A stretch of 64,000 nt of DNA from Roseinatronobacter sp052379845 (GTDB lineage: Bacteria > Pseudomonadota > Alphaproteobacteria > Rhodobacterales > Rhodobacteraceae): NCBI GenBank assembly GCA_052379845.1, contig JBQTCF010000003.1; one strand, written 5' to 3'. Below are positions 35,796 to 44,700 of this stretch, piece after piece (positions within the stretch are counted from its first letter, which is position 1; every line of letters begins with the position of its first letter). The notes beneath the pieces were generated by a model. That model made no database searches. It was not told the DNA's origin and saw nothing but the letters and a program-made list of their open reading frames with translations. Both the position numbers and the translations under genes were made by a program.

Positions 35796-38114
35796 AGTGG
35801 CGTTTTCAGACAGATCGAAGCGGAAGTCATCGCCATCGCGCGTCAGGCGCGTCAGGTTGACGGATGTGCCAGCGGGGCGGAAAGTGACTGTGGCATTGGA
35901 CAGGCCCGTGCCGTCAAGGTCGGTCACACGGCCTGACAGGCCCAGCAGCCCTTCGGTAATGCCGCCGCCCGCCACCTGCGGCACATGAATATTGTCAGGT
36001 GTCGCGCCCATATCAATCAGCACGTTATTTGCATTCACAGCACTGTCCAGATAGCTGTCATCTTGCGTGATCAGCAAATCCAGCACAGCATTGTTGAACG
36101 CGAATGTGCCCGGTGTCAGACCGGCCGCTTCTGCCGCCGCTTCGGCACCTGCGCGTTCTTCGGTTGTGAAATCGTCAAGGGTTGTCATCTGGGTCGGATA
36201 ATCCGCCAGATAGAAGCTGTCAGGCCCCTCGCCCTCGCCATAGGTGAACAGGGTTGTGGTGTCATTCACACGCCAGTCTTCGCGGAATTGCCCGTAAACG
36301 CCGTATGTGCCTGCGGCTTCGTCATCGCCGAAAACCAGCGGAAAGGTCAGCGATGTGCCATTGGCCAGTCGCAGATCATCCTGAATGGAGCCGCTGAAAT
36401 TGCCCAGCAACCCTTCTACATTGTTCTGCCAGTAGTCGGACAGGCCAACGCCAATATCGACACGGCTGCCGACAATATCGACCTGAACAAGGCTTGTGGA
36501 CATGTCCGGCGCGGTGATGGAAATTTTGTAGCTGTTGCCGTCGCGTTCAATGCTGCCATTGGCCCGCACCAGAACACCGCCATCCGCAAGCGGCTGCGCC
36601 ACCCCGTTAAGAAGCAGCGGTGTCGCCCCCGGGGCGATCATGATGACATCATCGCCCAAGCGCAGCGCGGCAGCGACATTGGCAGTGACATTTTCGCCCG
36701 CAGGCGACATGCGCGATTGCAATTCGAAATCCGCACCATTGGTCGCGCGCATCAACACATATTCGCCTGCGGCATGGAAATCATAGCCCAGCCCGTCATG
36801 GGTCAGCAAATGCGGGTCACCCGTGGCAAAGGCAAGCCCCAGCCCGCCAATCTGCGGCAGGCGCATACTGGCCAGAATGGTGTCCAGCTCATCCATGAAG
36901 GCCGCGAAACTTTCGACATTCTCGGCCGAGACAATGACCGTGCCATCAGGCGCACTGACGGTCAGCCCGCCAAAGTTCAGGCCCGGCAAGTCCCGAAGCT
37001 GCGGTTCGGGCTGGCCGGTGCCAAAAGCCTGCAACACCAGCGCGTCGGTGAATTCCACAGATTCGCCACTGAACATGTCGTATTGTCTGTATGTCGAACT
37101 CCATTCCGGAAAATCGATTCTGACCCAATCCGCATCGCCCACGCTGCCAACTGCGCCAAAGAAGATTGCACCGGAATTCAGCACATATGGGGTGGATGCA
37201 TTGGCGGGTGCATCGCCCATATCCTCGGACGACGATACCCCCGAATTTACCCCCGCCCACCAACTGCTGTAGAGTTGGTAAAGTCCGGTCTGGGTTTGCC
37301 AATCGACGATCTGCTGATCACTTGCGGTGATCTGCGCGTAATATGTGCCCTGCGGAAGATGCTCATAAGCGATGCGGAATGACGATGGACTGTCATTGGA
37401 AAACCCGAATGTATGGCCGTTCACCACGGTTCCGTTGCTGTCAAACAGCGTGATCTGGGGCAGAATTTGCCCGCGGCCGGGGTTCAGGAAGTTGAAAATC
37501 TGCTCCGATGTGATGTCCGCATCGGTCATGGTCAGCGTGTAGCCGTCCAGATTCAGCGTCAGTGTATCGCCCGTTTGCAAGCTGGCCAACACCGCGCCGC
37601 CGTCGCGCAGGGTCAGGCCGGTGAAGCCATATTGCGCCAGCGACCCTTCGCCTTCGCCGTCCAGAATATCGACAAGGTTGATGATGTTTGACAAGGTAAC
37701 CGGGAAGCCGCCAGTCAGTTCAAGGCTTTGTGTGCCGCTGGTCAGGGTCAGGCTGCCGGGGGCAATGTCCAGTTGGGCAACGCGCTGGGCGCCGTAATCA
37801 ATGCTGATCTGGGTGATGGTTCCGTTCGCGGTGCCATTGTCAAGCGCGGTGCTGAATTCCTGCGCAGTGCCGGACGGGGTGATCCCGCTGCCCTGCACAC
37901 GCAAGGTGTAAAGCGTCGGATCACTTTCGTCCAGACTGTTGAACTGCGCCGTGAAGCTGGTTGAGGTCAGCACCGGGTTGGACGCGAAATAGGCGTCTTC
38001 GGTGGTGAAATTGTCCAGCAGGTCAATATTGCCAAAGTTGAAATCCGCCAGCCGCGTGTCGCCAAGGCCGTCCAGCAGGGTTTGGAAATTGCGGTTCAAA
38101 GATATTGTGGTCAT
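35409..38114 (-). CDS. Large secreted-type protein with von Willebrand factor D domain and C-terminal dockerin-like module
   Basis: The 901-residue protein starts MTTISLNRNFQTLLDGLGD and has no signal peptide. The first 400 residues are beta-rich without a family I can name, including a pre-peptidase-like block near 280-350 (SFRIAYEHLPQGTYYAQI, GDADWVRIDFPEW). At about 430-590 there is a clear VWD domain: ATGDPHLLTHDGLGYDFHAA, EYVLMRA, then GLLGNFSGSIQDDL, which matches the G-x-C-GN-x-N-G end with Cys absent. At 774-843 lie the two dockerin-like loops (GDPAITALDALDVLRLAVG and ADVNGDGAVTALDALEVLR). The tail ends GILLGNMDSVA. It is probably T1SS-exported; binding or adhesive role inferred. Confidence 0.82.
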   Translation of the reverse strand: MTTISLNRNFQTLLDGLGDTRLADFNFGNIDLLDNFTTEDAYFASNPVLTSTSFTAQFNSLDESDPTLYTLRVQGSGITPSGTAQEFSTALDNGTANGTITQISIDYGAQRVAQLDIAPGSLTLTSGTQSLELTGGFPVTLSNIINLVDILDGEGEGSLAQYGFTGLTLRDGGAVLASLQTGDTLTLNLDGYTLTMTDADITSEQIFNFLNPGRGQILPQITLFDSNGTVVNGHTFGFSNDSPSSFRIAYEHLPQGTYYAQITASDQQIVDWQTQTGLYQLYSSWWAGVNSGVSSSEDMGDAPANASTPYVLNSGAIFFGAVGSVGDADWVRIDFPEWSSTYRQYDMFSGESVEFTDALVLQAFGTGQPEPQLRDLPGLNFGGLTVSAPDGTVIVSAENVESFAAFMDELDTILASMRLPQIGGLGLAFATGDPHLLTHDGLGYDFHAAGEYVLMRATNGADFELQSRMSPAGENVTANVAAALRLGDDVIMIAPGATPLLLNGVAQPLADGGVLVRANGSIERDGNSYKISITAPDMSTSLVQVDIVGSRVDIGVGLSDYWQNNVEGLLGNFSGSIQDDLRLANGTSLTFPLVFGDDEAAGTYGVYGQFREDWRVNDTTTLFTYGEGEGPDSFYLADYPTQMTTLDDFTTEERAGAEAAAEAAGLTPGTFAFNNAVLDLLITQDDSYLDSAVNANNVLIDMGATPDNIHVPQVAGGGITEGLLGLSGRVTDLDGTGLSNATVTFRPAGTSVNLTRLTRDGDDFRFDLSENATGRLDASRDWQTGDPAITALDALDVLRLAVGLNPSFGPAQAQNFIAADVNGDGAVTALDALEVLRAAVGLQSATPPRWVFFDADTDFEAMSLSRTNTHVETGIDIAALNSSLAGIDMVGILLGNMDSVA

Positions 38115-38246
38115 ATGCTTAAACTTCCTTTACTTGAATGACGATTACCCAGAACCGGAAATTTCGATGGCCGGGGAAATAGTTAATATTTCCTTGCTTA
38201 TGCCGCAGGCGACGACTTCAGATCAAGATAATTCGAGTGTGAGTGC

Positions 38247-39011
38247 ATGACATTGACAAGGAATACGGCCAAGGTCCGGGGCGGTGTTGTGGCTGTGGTA
38301 TTGGCCGTGTCAGCATGTTCCGACGGCGCTGGCCCACAGGTCGGGTTGCGATTGGCGCAGGCGGATCTGGGGTATGGACGGGGCGCGCTGGACCATGCGG
38401 TTGCGGAATTTCTGGCGCCAGCGCCCGCCGCGTCAGGGGGGGGCGGTCTTGGCCTGCCGGGCGGCGGCGGCGGTGGTGGTGCGGGCAGTGGCGGCGCGTC
38501 GGCGCGCGCAGAAATCGATTTCCGTGCTATTACCGGACGTGAAGCCGCTATCGCCCTTGATATGCGTCACCCCCTTGCGCAAGGCTGGCACCTGCAAGGC
38601 AGTGTGCGGCTGGGGCAGGGGCAAACCGATTATGTCATGCCTGCGGGCACATTGCAGGTGCCAGCGGGGCCGGTCAGCGTGATCATTGGCGAAGATGTGA
38701 CGCTGAAGGCGCGCCACCGTTTTATCGAGGCCGAAGCCCTGGCGCTGCGCCAGTTTGAAACCCCGCTGCCGGGGATGGTGGCGCTTGGGGCAGGGGGCGG
38801 GGTGCGGGCCACGGACAGCCGATTGCAGGTGCGCACCGCAACCCTGTTCCCGATCGAGATTGACAGCCGCCACCGGCAGGTGCAGCCCTATGGGGTTGTG
38901 CAAGTCCACTATGCCCCCCCTCGCCTGCCTGCACGGGTGTTTGTGGAAGGGCGCGTCTATGGGCGCCGCGCTGCGGGGCTGCGTGCGGGGCTGGATGTGG
39001 CGCTGCCCTGA
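38247..39011 (+). CDS. Predicted outer-membrane lipoprotein, function unknown
   Basis: The 254-residue protein begins MTLTRNTAKVRGGVVAVVLA and reaches a lipobox VSAC near residue 24, so it should be a lipoprotein. A Gly-rich stretch follows (GGGGLGLPGGGGGGGAGSGG, residues about 64-83). After that come alternating beta strands (AIALDMRHPLAQGWHLQGSV, RVYGRRAAGLRAGLDVALP) ending in an aliphatic C-terminus, as in small outer-membrane barrels. I do not recognise a family. It lies divergent from the VWD/dockerin gene and convergent with the CAP/dockerin gene, inside the surface-protein island, so a surface partner or anchor is possible. There is a 132-bp AT-richer gap before its ATG. Confidence 0.65.
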   Translation: MTLTRNTAKVRGGVVAVVLAVSACSDGAGPQVGLRLAQADLGYGRGALDHAVAEFLAPAPAASGGGGLGLPGGGGGGGAGSGGASARAEIDFRAITGREAAIALDMRHPLAQGWHLQGSVRLGQGQTDYVMPAGTLQVPAGPVSVIIGEDVTLKARHRFIEAEALALRQFETPLPGMVALGAGGGVRATDSRLQVRTATLFPIEIDSRHRQVQPYGVVQVHYAPPRLPARVFVEGRVYGRRAAGLRAGLDVALP

Positions 39012-39030
39012 CGGAAAGGGCCAGCGCCGG

Positions 39031-39425
39031 GTGTCGCGTCAGGCCACGCTGTCCATATTGCCCAGCAAGATGCCCACCATATCAATGCCCACAAGGCTGC
39101 TGTTCAGCGTGGCAATGTCGATTCCGGTTTCAACATGGGTATTGGTGCGCGACAGCGACATCGCTTCGAAATCCGTATCTGCGTCGAAAAACACCCAGCG
39201 CGGCGGGGTCGCGGATTGCAGGCCCACAGCGGCGCGCAGCACTTCCAGCGCGTCCAGCGCGGTCACCGCCCCGTCACCATTCACGTCAGCGGCAATGAAA
39301 TTCTGCGCTTGCGCCGGGCCAAAGGACGGGTTCAGCCCCACCGCAAGGCGCAGCACGTCCAGCGCGTCCAATGCGGTGATGGCCGGATCGCCGGTTTGCC
39401 AGTCGCGGCTGGCGTCCAGACGGCC
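39031..39425. repeat. Dockerin-tail DNA repeat, copy B
   Basis: Near-identical partner of 35401-35795 (8 mismatches). It encodes the last 128 residues of the CAP/dockerin protein plus the bases behind its stop. Sequence similarity stops abruptly at the GGCCGTCTGGAC codons (GRLD) where the module begins. Confidence 0.92.
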
Positions 39426-41672
39426 TGACATGCCCATGTTTGGGTGCAGCGTGAATGCGCCGGATGACAAACTTGCCGCTTGCAGCGCCGCGCCCGCATC
39501 TGGGGTGAAAGTGACGACAGCCCCCGCCATGGGCGTGTCGTCCAATGCGGCAAGCGCCCCTGACACGGTCAGCGGCCCGTCACCGGGGTTCGGGCCGGGT
39601 TCCGGCGGGGTGAATTCCGTGGTGAAACTGGTGCTGTTTTGCGCATTCGTGCCCGCAACAGTGGTGGTGGCGGTGGCGGTCAGGGTTGTGCCATCGGGCA
39701 GGGCGGCCAGATCGTCGGCCGGGATGGTGACAGCCCATAGCCCCGCGCTGACCTGTTCGGTGTAGGTTTGCCCGTTCAGCGTGACAGTGACCAGCACCCC
39801 GTCCGGCACGTTTTGCGCACTGCCTGTCAAACTCAGCCCCTGATCGCGGATTTCGGCCGTCATGCCACCGTCAAAGGGCAGCGCATCAATGCCCAGGACA
39901 GGGGCGGGAAAGTCAAGGCTGGCGGTAAAACCGGTCAGGTTGAAATTATAGCTGTTGTCGAACTGGTCGACCAACTGCAGGGGCAGCTGATAGGCCGTGC
40001 CGTTTGTCAGCCGCGCCAGCGTTGCGCCGGGGAAATCAATGACCCAGCCCCCGTCTGCAATGGTGGCAGTATGCGCCACACCGGCAAGCGTCATGGTGAC
40101 TGTGCCACTGGTTGCGCTGGTCACCCCGCTGAAGCTGACGCCCTGCATCAGATCCGCCCCTGTCAGCGTTGCGCCGAATGGTGACGGGAAGGTGCCCAGC
40201 GTTGGGGCGTCGAATGTGGTGCGGAAGCCGAATGTGGTTTGCACCGGGCCAGTGGCGGTCTGCGCGGTCGCAGTGATGTCGTAGTTTGTGCCATTGGCCA
40301 GACCTGCCAGATCAGCGGGCATAAGCGTATAGGTCCACTGGCCGGAAGTTGTGCGCACAGTGGCGTCCTGCCCGTTCAGGGAAATGACCACCTCGGTGCC
40401 CTCGGGAATATCCTGGGTCTGGCCCGACAGGGTGACGGGCAAATTGCGTTCCTGCGCGCTTAGGAATTCCCCGAATGCCGGGGTCTGAAGGGTGATCTGG
40501 CCTTGTGGCACAGGGCTGTCCAGCGTGCCGTCAGGGGTATAGACCCCATCTGCAAAGCGCAGGAACTGGATGTTGTTTAGCGTATTGTCCCCGTCGCCAA
40601 GCGCGCTGGCGCGCTGGTCGTTGACAGTTATTGTGCCCGCAGTGACCGTGATATCATAATCTGCAAATGCGCCGCTGAACCACGCGGTGTTCACCCCGCC
40701 TGCGCCGTCAATCACATTGTTGCCGTGCCCGACCAGCAGGATGTTGTTCAGGCTGTTACCAGTCAGCGCCAGATCGCCCGCCCCCAGCAGGCCCCCTTCG
40801 GCCACGCCGTCCAGCAATGTCAGGTTGCTGGACGCCATGATCCGGCTGCCGCCCACAATGTCCAGTTTCACATTGCTGATGCTCAGGTCGATGGCGGCGC
40901 GCAATTCCTGCCCCTGCCAGTCGATCACCACCGTCACAGGGGTGGCTTGCGCCCCAAGGTTCAGCGCGTAGCCGCCTGCGCTTGCGGTCGTGGTGGTCTG
41001 GCCCAATGCAGTAATGGTCACACCGCTGGCAGCTTCGCCCAGCGAATAGAACCCGTCGCCGTCGTGATCGTCATAGGCCACCCCGGTCAGGAAACGGTCC
41101 CCCAGCGCTTCGCGCCCGAATTTATTGGTTATGACCGAGGCGTTGAAAACCGTTCCACTGCTATTGGTATAGTCGCCCATCACCTGCGCGATGCCCGCTT
41201 CGGTGTAATCGGCATTCAGCAGGTTGGGCCGGTGGGTGATGGAATAGAACAGGCCCTGATGGTGGCCAATGCCTGACAGACCACTCAGAACCGCCTGTTC
41301 CGCGTTGTAATTCCCTGTTGTTGCGGAAAATGACAGGTTTTCACCCACAAAGCTGGACCCGTAGCCTGCATCAAGGGCGCGGTCGACGGGGGTTGTGCCA
41401 TCCAGCCAGTGATGGCCTGCATTCGGACCATCCAGTTGCACATTCCCCGCAAGATAGGCGTCCGAATGGGTGACAGCGGCCTGCGACAGTGCAGTGTTCA
41501 CCGCCAGAGGCTGGCGCACGCCGTCAGCGATTGTGGTTGCGGGTGTCGCGCTGGAGCCGCTTGTGGGGTTGGGGTCATTCAGGCCTATGCCGAAACGTTC
41601 AGCCTCGCCCGTGGGGTTCAGGCGGGCACGGTTCAGTTGTTCAAGAAAAAACTGTTCTGAATTGGTCAGCAT
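39039..41672 (-). CDS. Large secreted-type protein: CAP/SCP domain, RTX-like part, Ig-like repeats, C-terminal dockerin-like module
   Basis: The 877-residue protein has no signal peptide. Residues 1-190 are a bacterial CAP (SCP/PR1) domain: NSEQFFLEQLNRARLNP, LAVNTALSQAAVTHSDAYL, ENLSF, and a GIAQVMGDY end. About 200-275 is an SdrD-B-like linker (AYDDHDGDGFYSLGEAASGV). About 290-385 is RTX-like (GNSLNNILLVGHGNNVIDGA, LRFADGVY). Three Ig-like repeats follow (395-690), then a PEGA/CarboxypepD-like strand set, the dockerin-like pair (750-819) and the tail (820-877). Start ATG 41672 follows GGAG by nine bases; a TTG three bases earlier is possible. Probable T1SS substrate. Function of the CAP domain here is unknown. 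Confidence 0.85.
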   Translation of the reverse strand: MLTNSEQFFLEQLNRARLNPTGEAERFGIGLNDPNPTSGSSATPATTIADGVRQPLAVNTALSQAAVTHSDAYLAGNVQLDGPNAGHHWLDGTTPVDRALDAGYGSSFVGENLSFSATTGNYNAEQAVLSGLSGIGHHQGLFYSITHRPNLLNADYTEAGIAQVMGDYTNSSGTVFNASVITNKFGREALGDRFLTGVAYDDHDGDGFYSLGEAASGVTITALGQTTTTASAGGYALNLGAQATPVTVVIDWQGQELRAAIDLSISNVKLDIVGGSRIMASSNLTLLDGVAEGGLLGAGDLALTGNSLNNILLVGHGNNVIDGAGGVNTAWFSGAFADYDITVTAGTITVNDQRASALGDGDNTLNNIQFLRFADGVYTPDGTLDSPVPQGQITLQTPAFGEFLSAQERNLPVTLSGQTQDIPEGTEVVISLNGQDATVRTTSGQWTYTLMPADLAGLANGTNYDITATAQTATGPVQTTFGFRTTFDAPTLGTFPSPFGATLTGADLMQGVSFSGVTSATSGTVTMTLAGVAHTATIADGGWVIDFPGATLARLTNGTAYQLPLQLVDQFDNSYNFNLTGFTASLDFPAPVLGIDALPFDGGMTAEIRDQGLSLTGSAQNVPDGVLVTVTLNGQTYTEQVSAGLWAVTIPADDLAALPDGTTLTATATTTVAGTNAQNSTSFTTEFTPPEPGPNPGDGPLTVSGALAALDDTPMAGAVVTFTPDAGAALQAASLSSGAFTLHPNMGMSGRLDASRDWQTGDPAITALDALDVLRLAVGLNPSFGPAQAQNFIAADVNGDGAVTALDALEVLRAAVGLQSATPPRWVFFDADTDFEAMSLSRTNTHVETGIDIATLNSSLVGIDMVGILLGNMDSVA

Positions 41673-41793
41673 CAAAAAAAACTCCGGATCAAGGCCGCGA
41701 TGACATGTCCCGCGCAGGGTGTCAGGGCATAGTTTAGTGCAGGCGGCTTAAAATGTCATTATTTAGCCGCGCGACGCGATGGCGGCGTATGGG

Positions 41794-44700
41794 TCAATGG
41801 AAATCCCGGCTTGGGAACAGGCGTTTGGCCTGTTCGCGCGGGTGGTGGGCGCGGGGCGGGTAGCGGGGCGGGCGCGGCGCGTCATCGGCCTGTGGGGCGG
41901 TCAGTCCAATGTCGTGATCCATGGGATGGCCCAGGTCGGATAAATGATGCGACATATCCTCGATCTGGTCGGCAATCAGATGTGCCACGGCCCCTTCGCG
42001 TTCCAGCCGCCCGGTGACCCGCAGCAACCGCCCCCCCATGACAACCCGCCGGAACCGGGCATAGGTTTTGGGCCAGACCACCACGTTGCACACGCCGGTT
42101 TCATCCTCCAGCGTCAGGAAAATAACGCCCGATGCCGTGCCGGGGCGCTGGCGGGTGATGACCAGCCCGCACACGGCATGTCGCCCAGGCGGCACGGCAA
42201 GAAGCTGGTCATGCGCCGTCAGGGTGCCCATGGCGGGGCGCAGCAGTTCCATAGGATGGGCGCGCAGGCTCAGGCGCAGGGTGATGTAATCTTCCACCAT
42301 CTCCTCGCCCAGATGCATGGCGGGCAGGGACACGGGCGGTTCGCGCAGCCCCTCGCCATCAATGGGGTCGGCAAACAGCGGCAGGGGCGCGGGCGCGCGA
42401 ATGGCCCGCACGGCCCAAAGGGCCGCGCGCCGCGTCAGCCCCGTTCCCGCAAAGGCATCGGATTCCGCCAGCCGGTCCAGCACCGCAGGCGCGATCCCGG
42501 CGCGCAACCACAGGCTTTCGGGATCGGGATAGCCATTGCCGCGCGCGGCCACAATCCAGTCCGCATCTTCCTTGCGAAAGCCCTTGATCTGACGAAACCC
42601 CAATCGCAGCGCCAGCGCGCCATCGCCGCGCCGTTCCAGAAGATTGTCCCAGCCGGAATGGTTCACGCAGACCGGGCGCACATCCACGCCATGGTCGCGC
42701 GCATCGCGCACAATTTGCGCAGGGGCATAAAACCCCATCGGCTGGCTGTTCAGCAACGCACAGGCAAAAACCGCCGGATGGTGGCATTTCAACCATGAGG
42801 ATACATAGGTCAGCATGGCAAAGGCCGCGGCATGGCTTTCAGGAAAACCGTAATCGGCAAACCCTTCGATCTGGGCAAAGCACGCCTCGGCCACGTCGCG
42901 GGCGTAGCCGTTGGCCAACATCCCGTTGATGAAGCGGTCCTTATGCGCGCCTATCGTGCCCATGCGCCGGAAGGACGCCAGCGACCGGCGCAGATGGTCG
43001 GCTTCTTCTGCAGTGTAGCCCGCCCCCACAACGGCAATCTGCATGGCCTGTTCCTGAAACAGCGGCACCCCCAGCGTTTTGCGCGTGACCTGTTCCAGCG
43101 CGGGGCCAAAGGGTTCGGGCGTTTCCAGCCCCTGACGGCGGCGGATATAGGGCTTGACCATGCCGCCCTGAATGGGACCGGGGCGCACAATGGCCACTTC
43201 GATGACCAGATCATAGAAGGTGCGCGGCCGCATACGGGGCAGGAAATTCATCTGTGCGCGGCTTTCCACCTGAAACACGCCCACTGCATCAGCCCGGCAC
43301 AGCATGTCATAGGTGGCGCGGTCTTCTTGTGGCACGCTGTCCAGTGTCAGGTGGGTGTGGTTATGGGTTTGCAGCAGATCAAACGCCTTGCGAATACAGG
43401 TCAGCATGCCCAGCGACAGGATATCAACCTTCAGGATACCCAGCGCGTCAATATCATCCTTGTCCCATTCGATGACAGTGCGCCCCTCCATCGCGGCGTT
43501 TTCAATGGGGCATAATTCGTCAAGCCGGCCTTTGGTAATGACAAACCCGCCGACATGCTGGCTAAGATGGCGGGGAAACCCGATAATTTCTCCAATCAGG
43601 CGCAGGGTCAGGGACAGGCGGCTGTCGCGCGGGTCCAGCCCCAGTTCGCGCAGGCGCGCAGGGTCCGCGCCGCTGTTGGAATGGCCCCATATCTGGCCTG
43701 CCAGTGCGGTGGTGACATCGGCACTTAGCCCCATGACCTTGCCCACCTCGCGGATGGCGGCGCGGGTGCGGAAATGAATGACCGTGGCGCACAGCCCGGC
43801 GCGGTCGCGGGTGTAGCGGTCATAGATCCACTGAATCACCTCCTCTCGGCGTTCATGTTCAAAATCCACGTCAATATCGGGCGGTTCGGCGCGGTGGCGT
43901 GAAATGAAGCGTTCAACCACCATGCCAATCATGTCGGGGCTGACATCCGTGATGCCCAGCAGGTAGCACAGGATGGAATTTGCCGCAGACCCGCGCCCCT
44001 GACACAGAATGCCGCGCGACCGCGCATGCGCCACAATGTCATGCACTGTCAGGAAATAGGCCGCATAGTTCAGGTCAGCCACCAGCGCCAGTTCTTTGGC
44101 CATCAGCCCTTGCACCCGCGCAGGCGCGCCTTGCGGGTAGCGCCGCGCCATGCCTTCGCGGGCCAGCCGTTCCAGCCGCGCTTGCGGGGCTTCGCCCTGT
44201 GCCACCTCGTCGGGGTAGTCATAGCTTAGCTGCCCCAGATCGAAGCCGCAGCGCGCCGCAATGTCCAGCGTGCGTCGCAGCGCGGCAGGGTGGTTGCGAT
44301 ACAGGCGCGCCATATCGGCATGGCCCTTCAGGCGGCGTTCCGCATTGGGCAGGGCGCGGGTGCCGATCTGGTCAATGGTGATCCCGCAGCGCAGGCAGGT
44401 CAGCACATCGGCCAAGGGGCGGCGCGCGGCGCGGTGCATCAGCACATCGCCCAGCGCCACCATGGGGGTGCTGGCGCGCAGGGCCATCCGCGCGCAGGCA
44501 TCAAACCACGCCTGATCACTGCCATCATAGCGGGGGGGCGCGCCCAGAAACACCTGACCGGGATAGCGCGCTTGCAGGGCCTGCAGCGGGGCTGTGGCCT
44601 GCGCCAGGTCCGTGGGGGGCAGGGCAATCAGGACCATGCCCTGACAGCCGGTTTCAAGGTCGCGCATTGTCAGGTGACACCCCCCTTTGGGGGCGCGGCG

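Noticed and set aside
38115..38246. TTAA-N7-TTGC in the gap before the VWD/dockerin gene as a CtrA box
   Set aside because: Only 6 of 8 fixed positions match, which is too weak in an AT-richer gap.
35401..39425. Repeated 395-bp blocks considered as an insertion sequence or CRISPR-like repeat
   Set aside because: The blocks are coding (dockerin tails), with no terminal inverted repeats, target duplications or spacer pattern.
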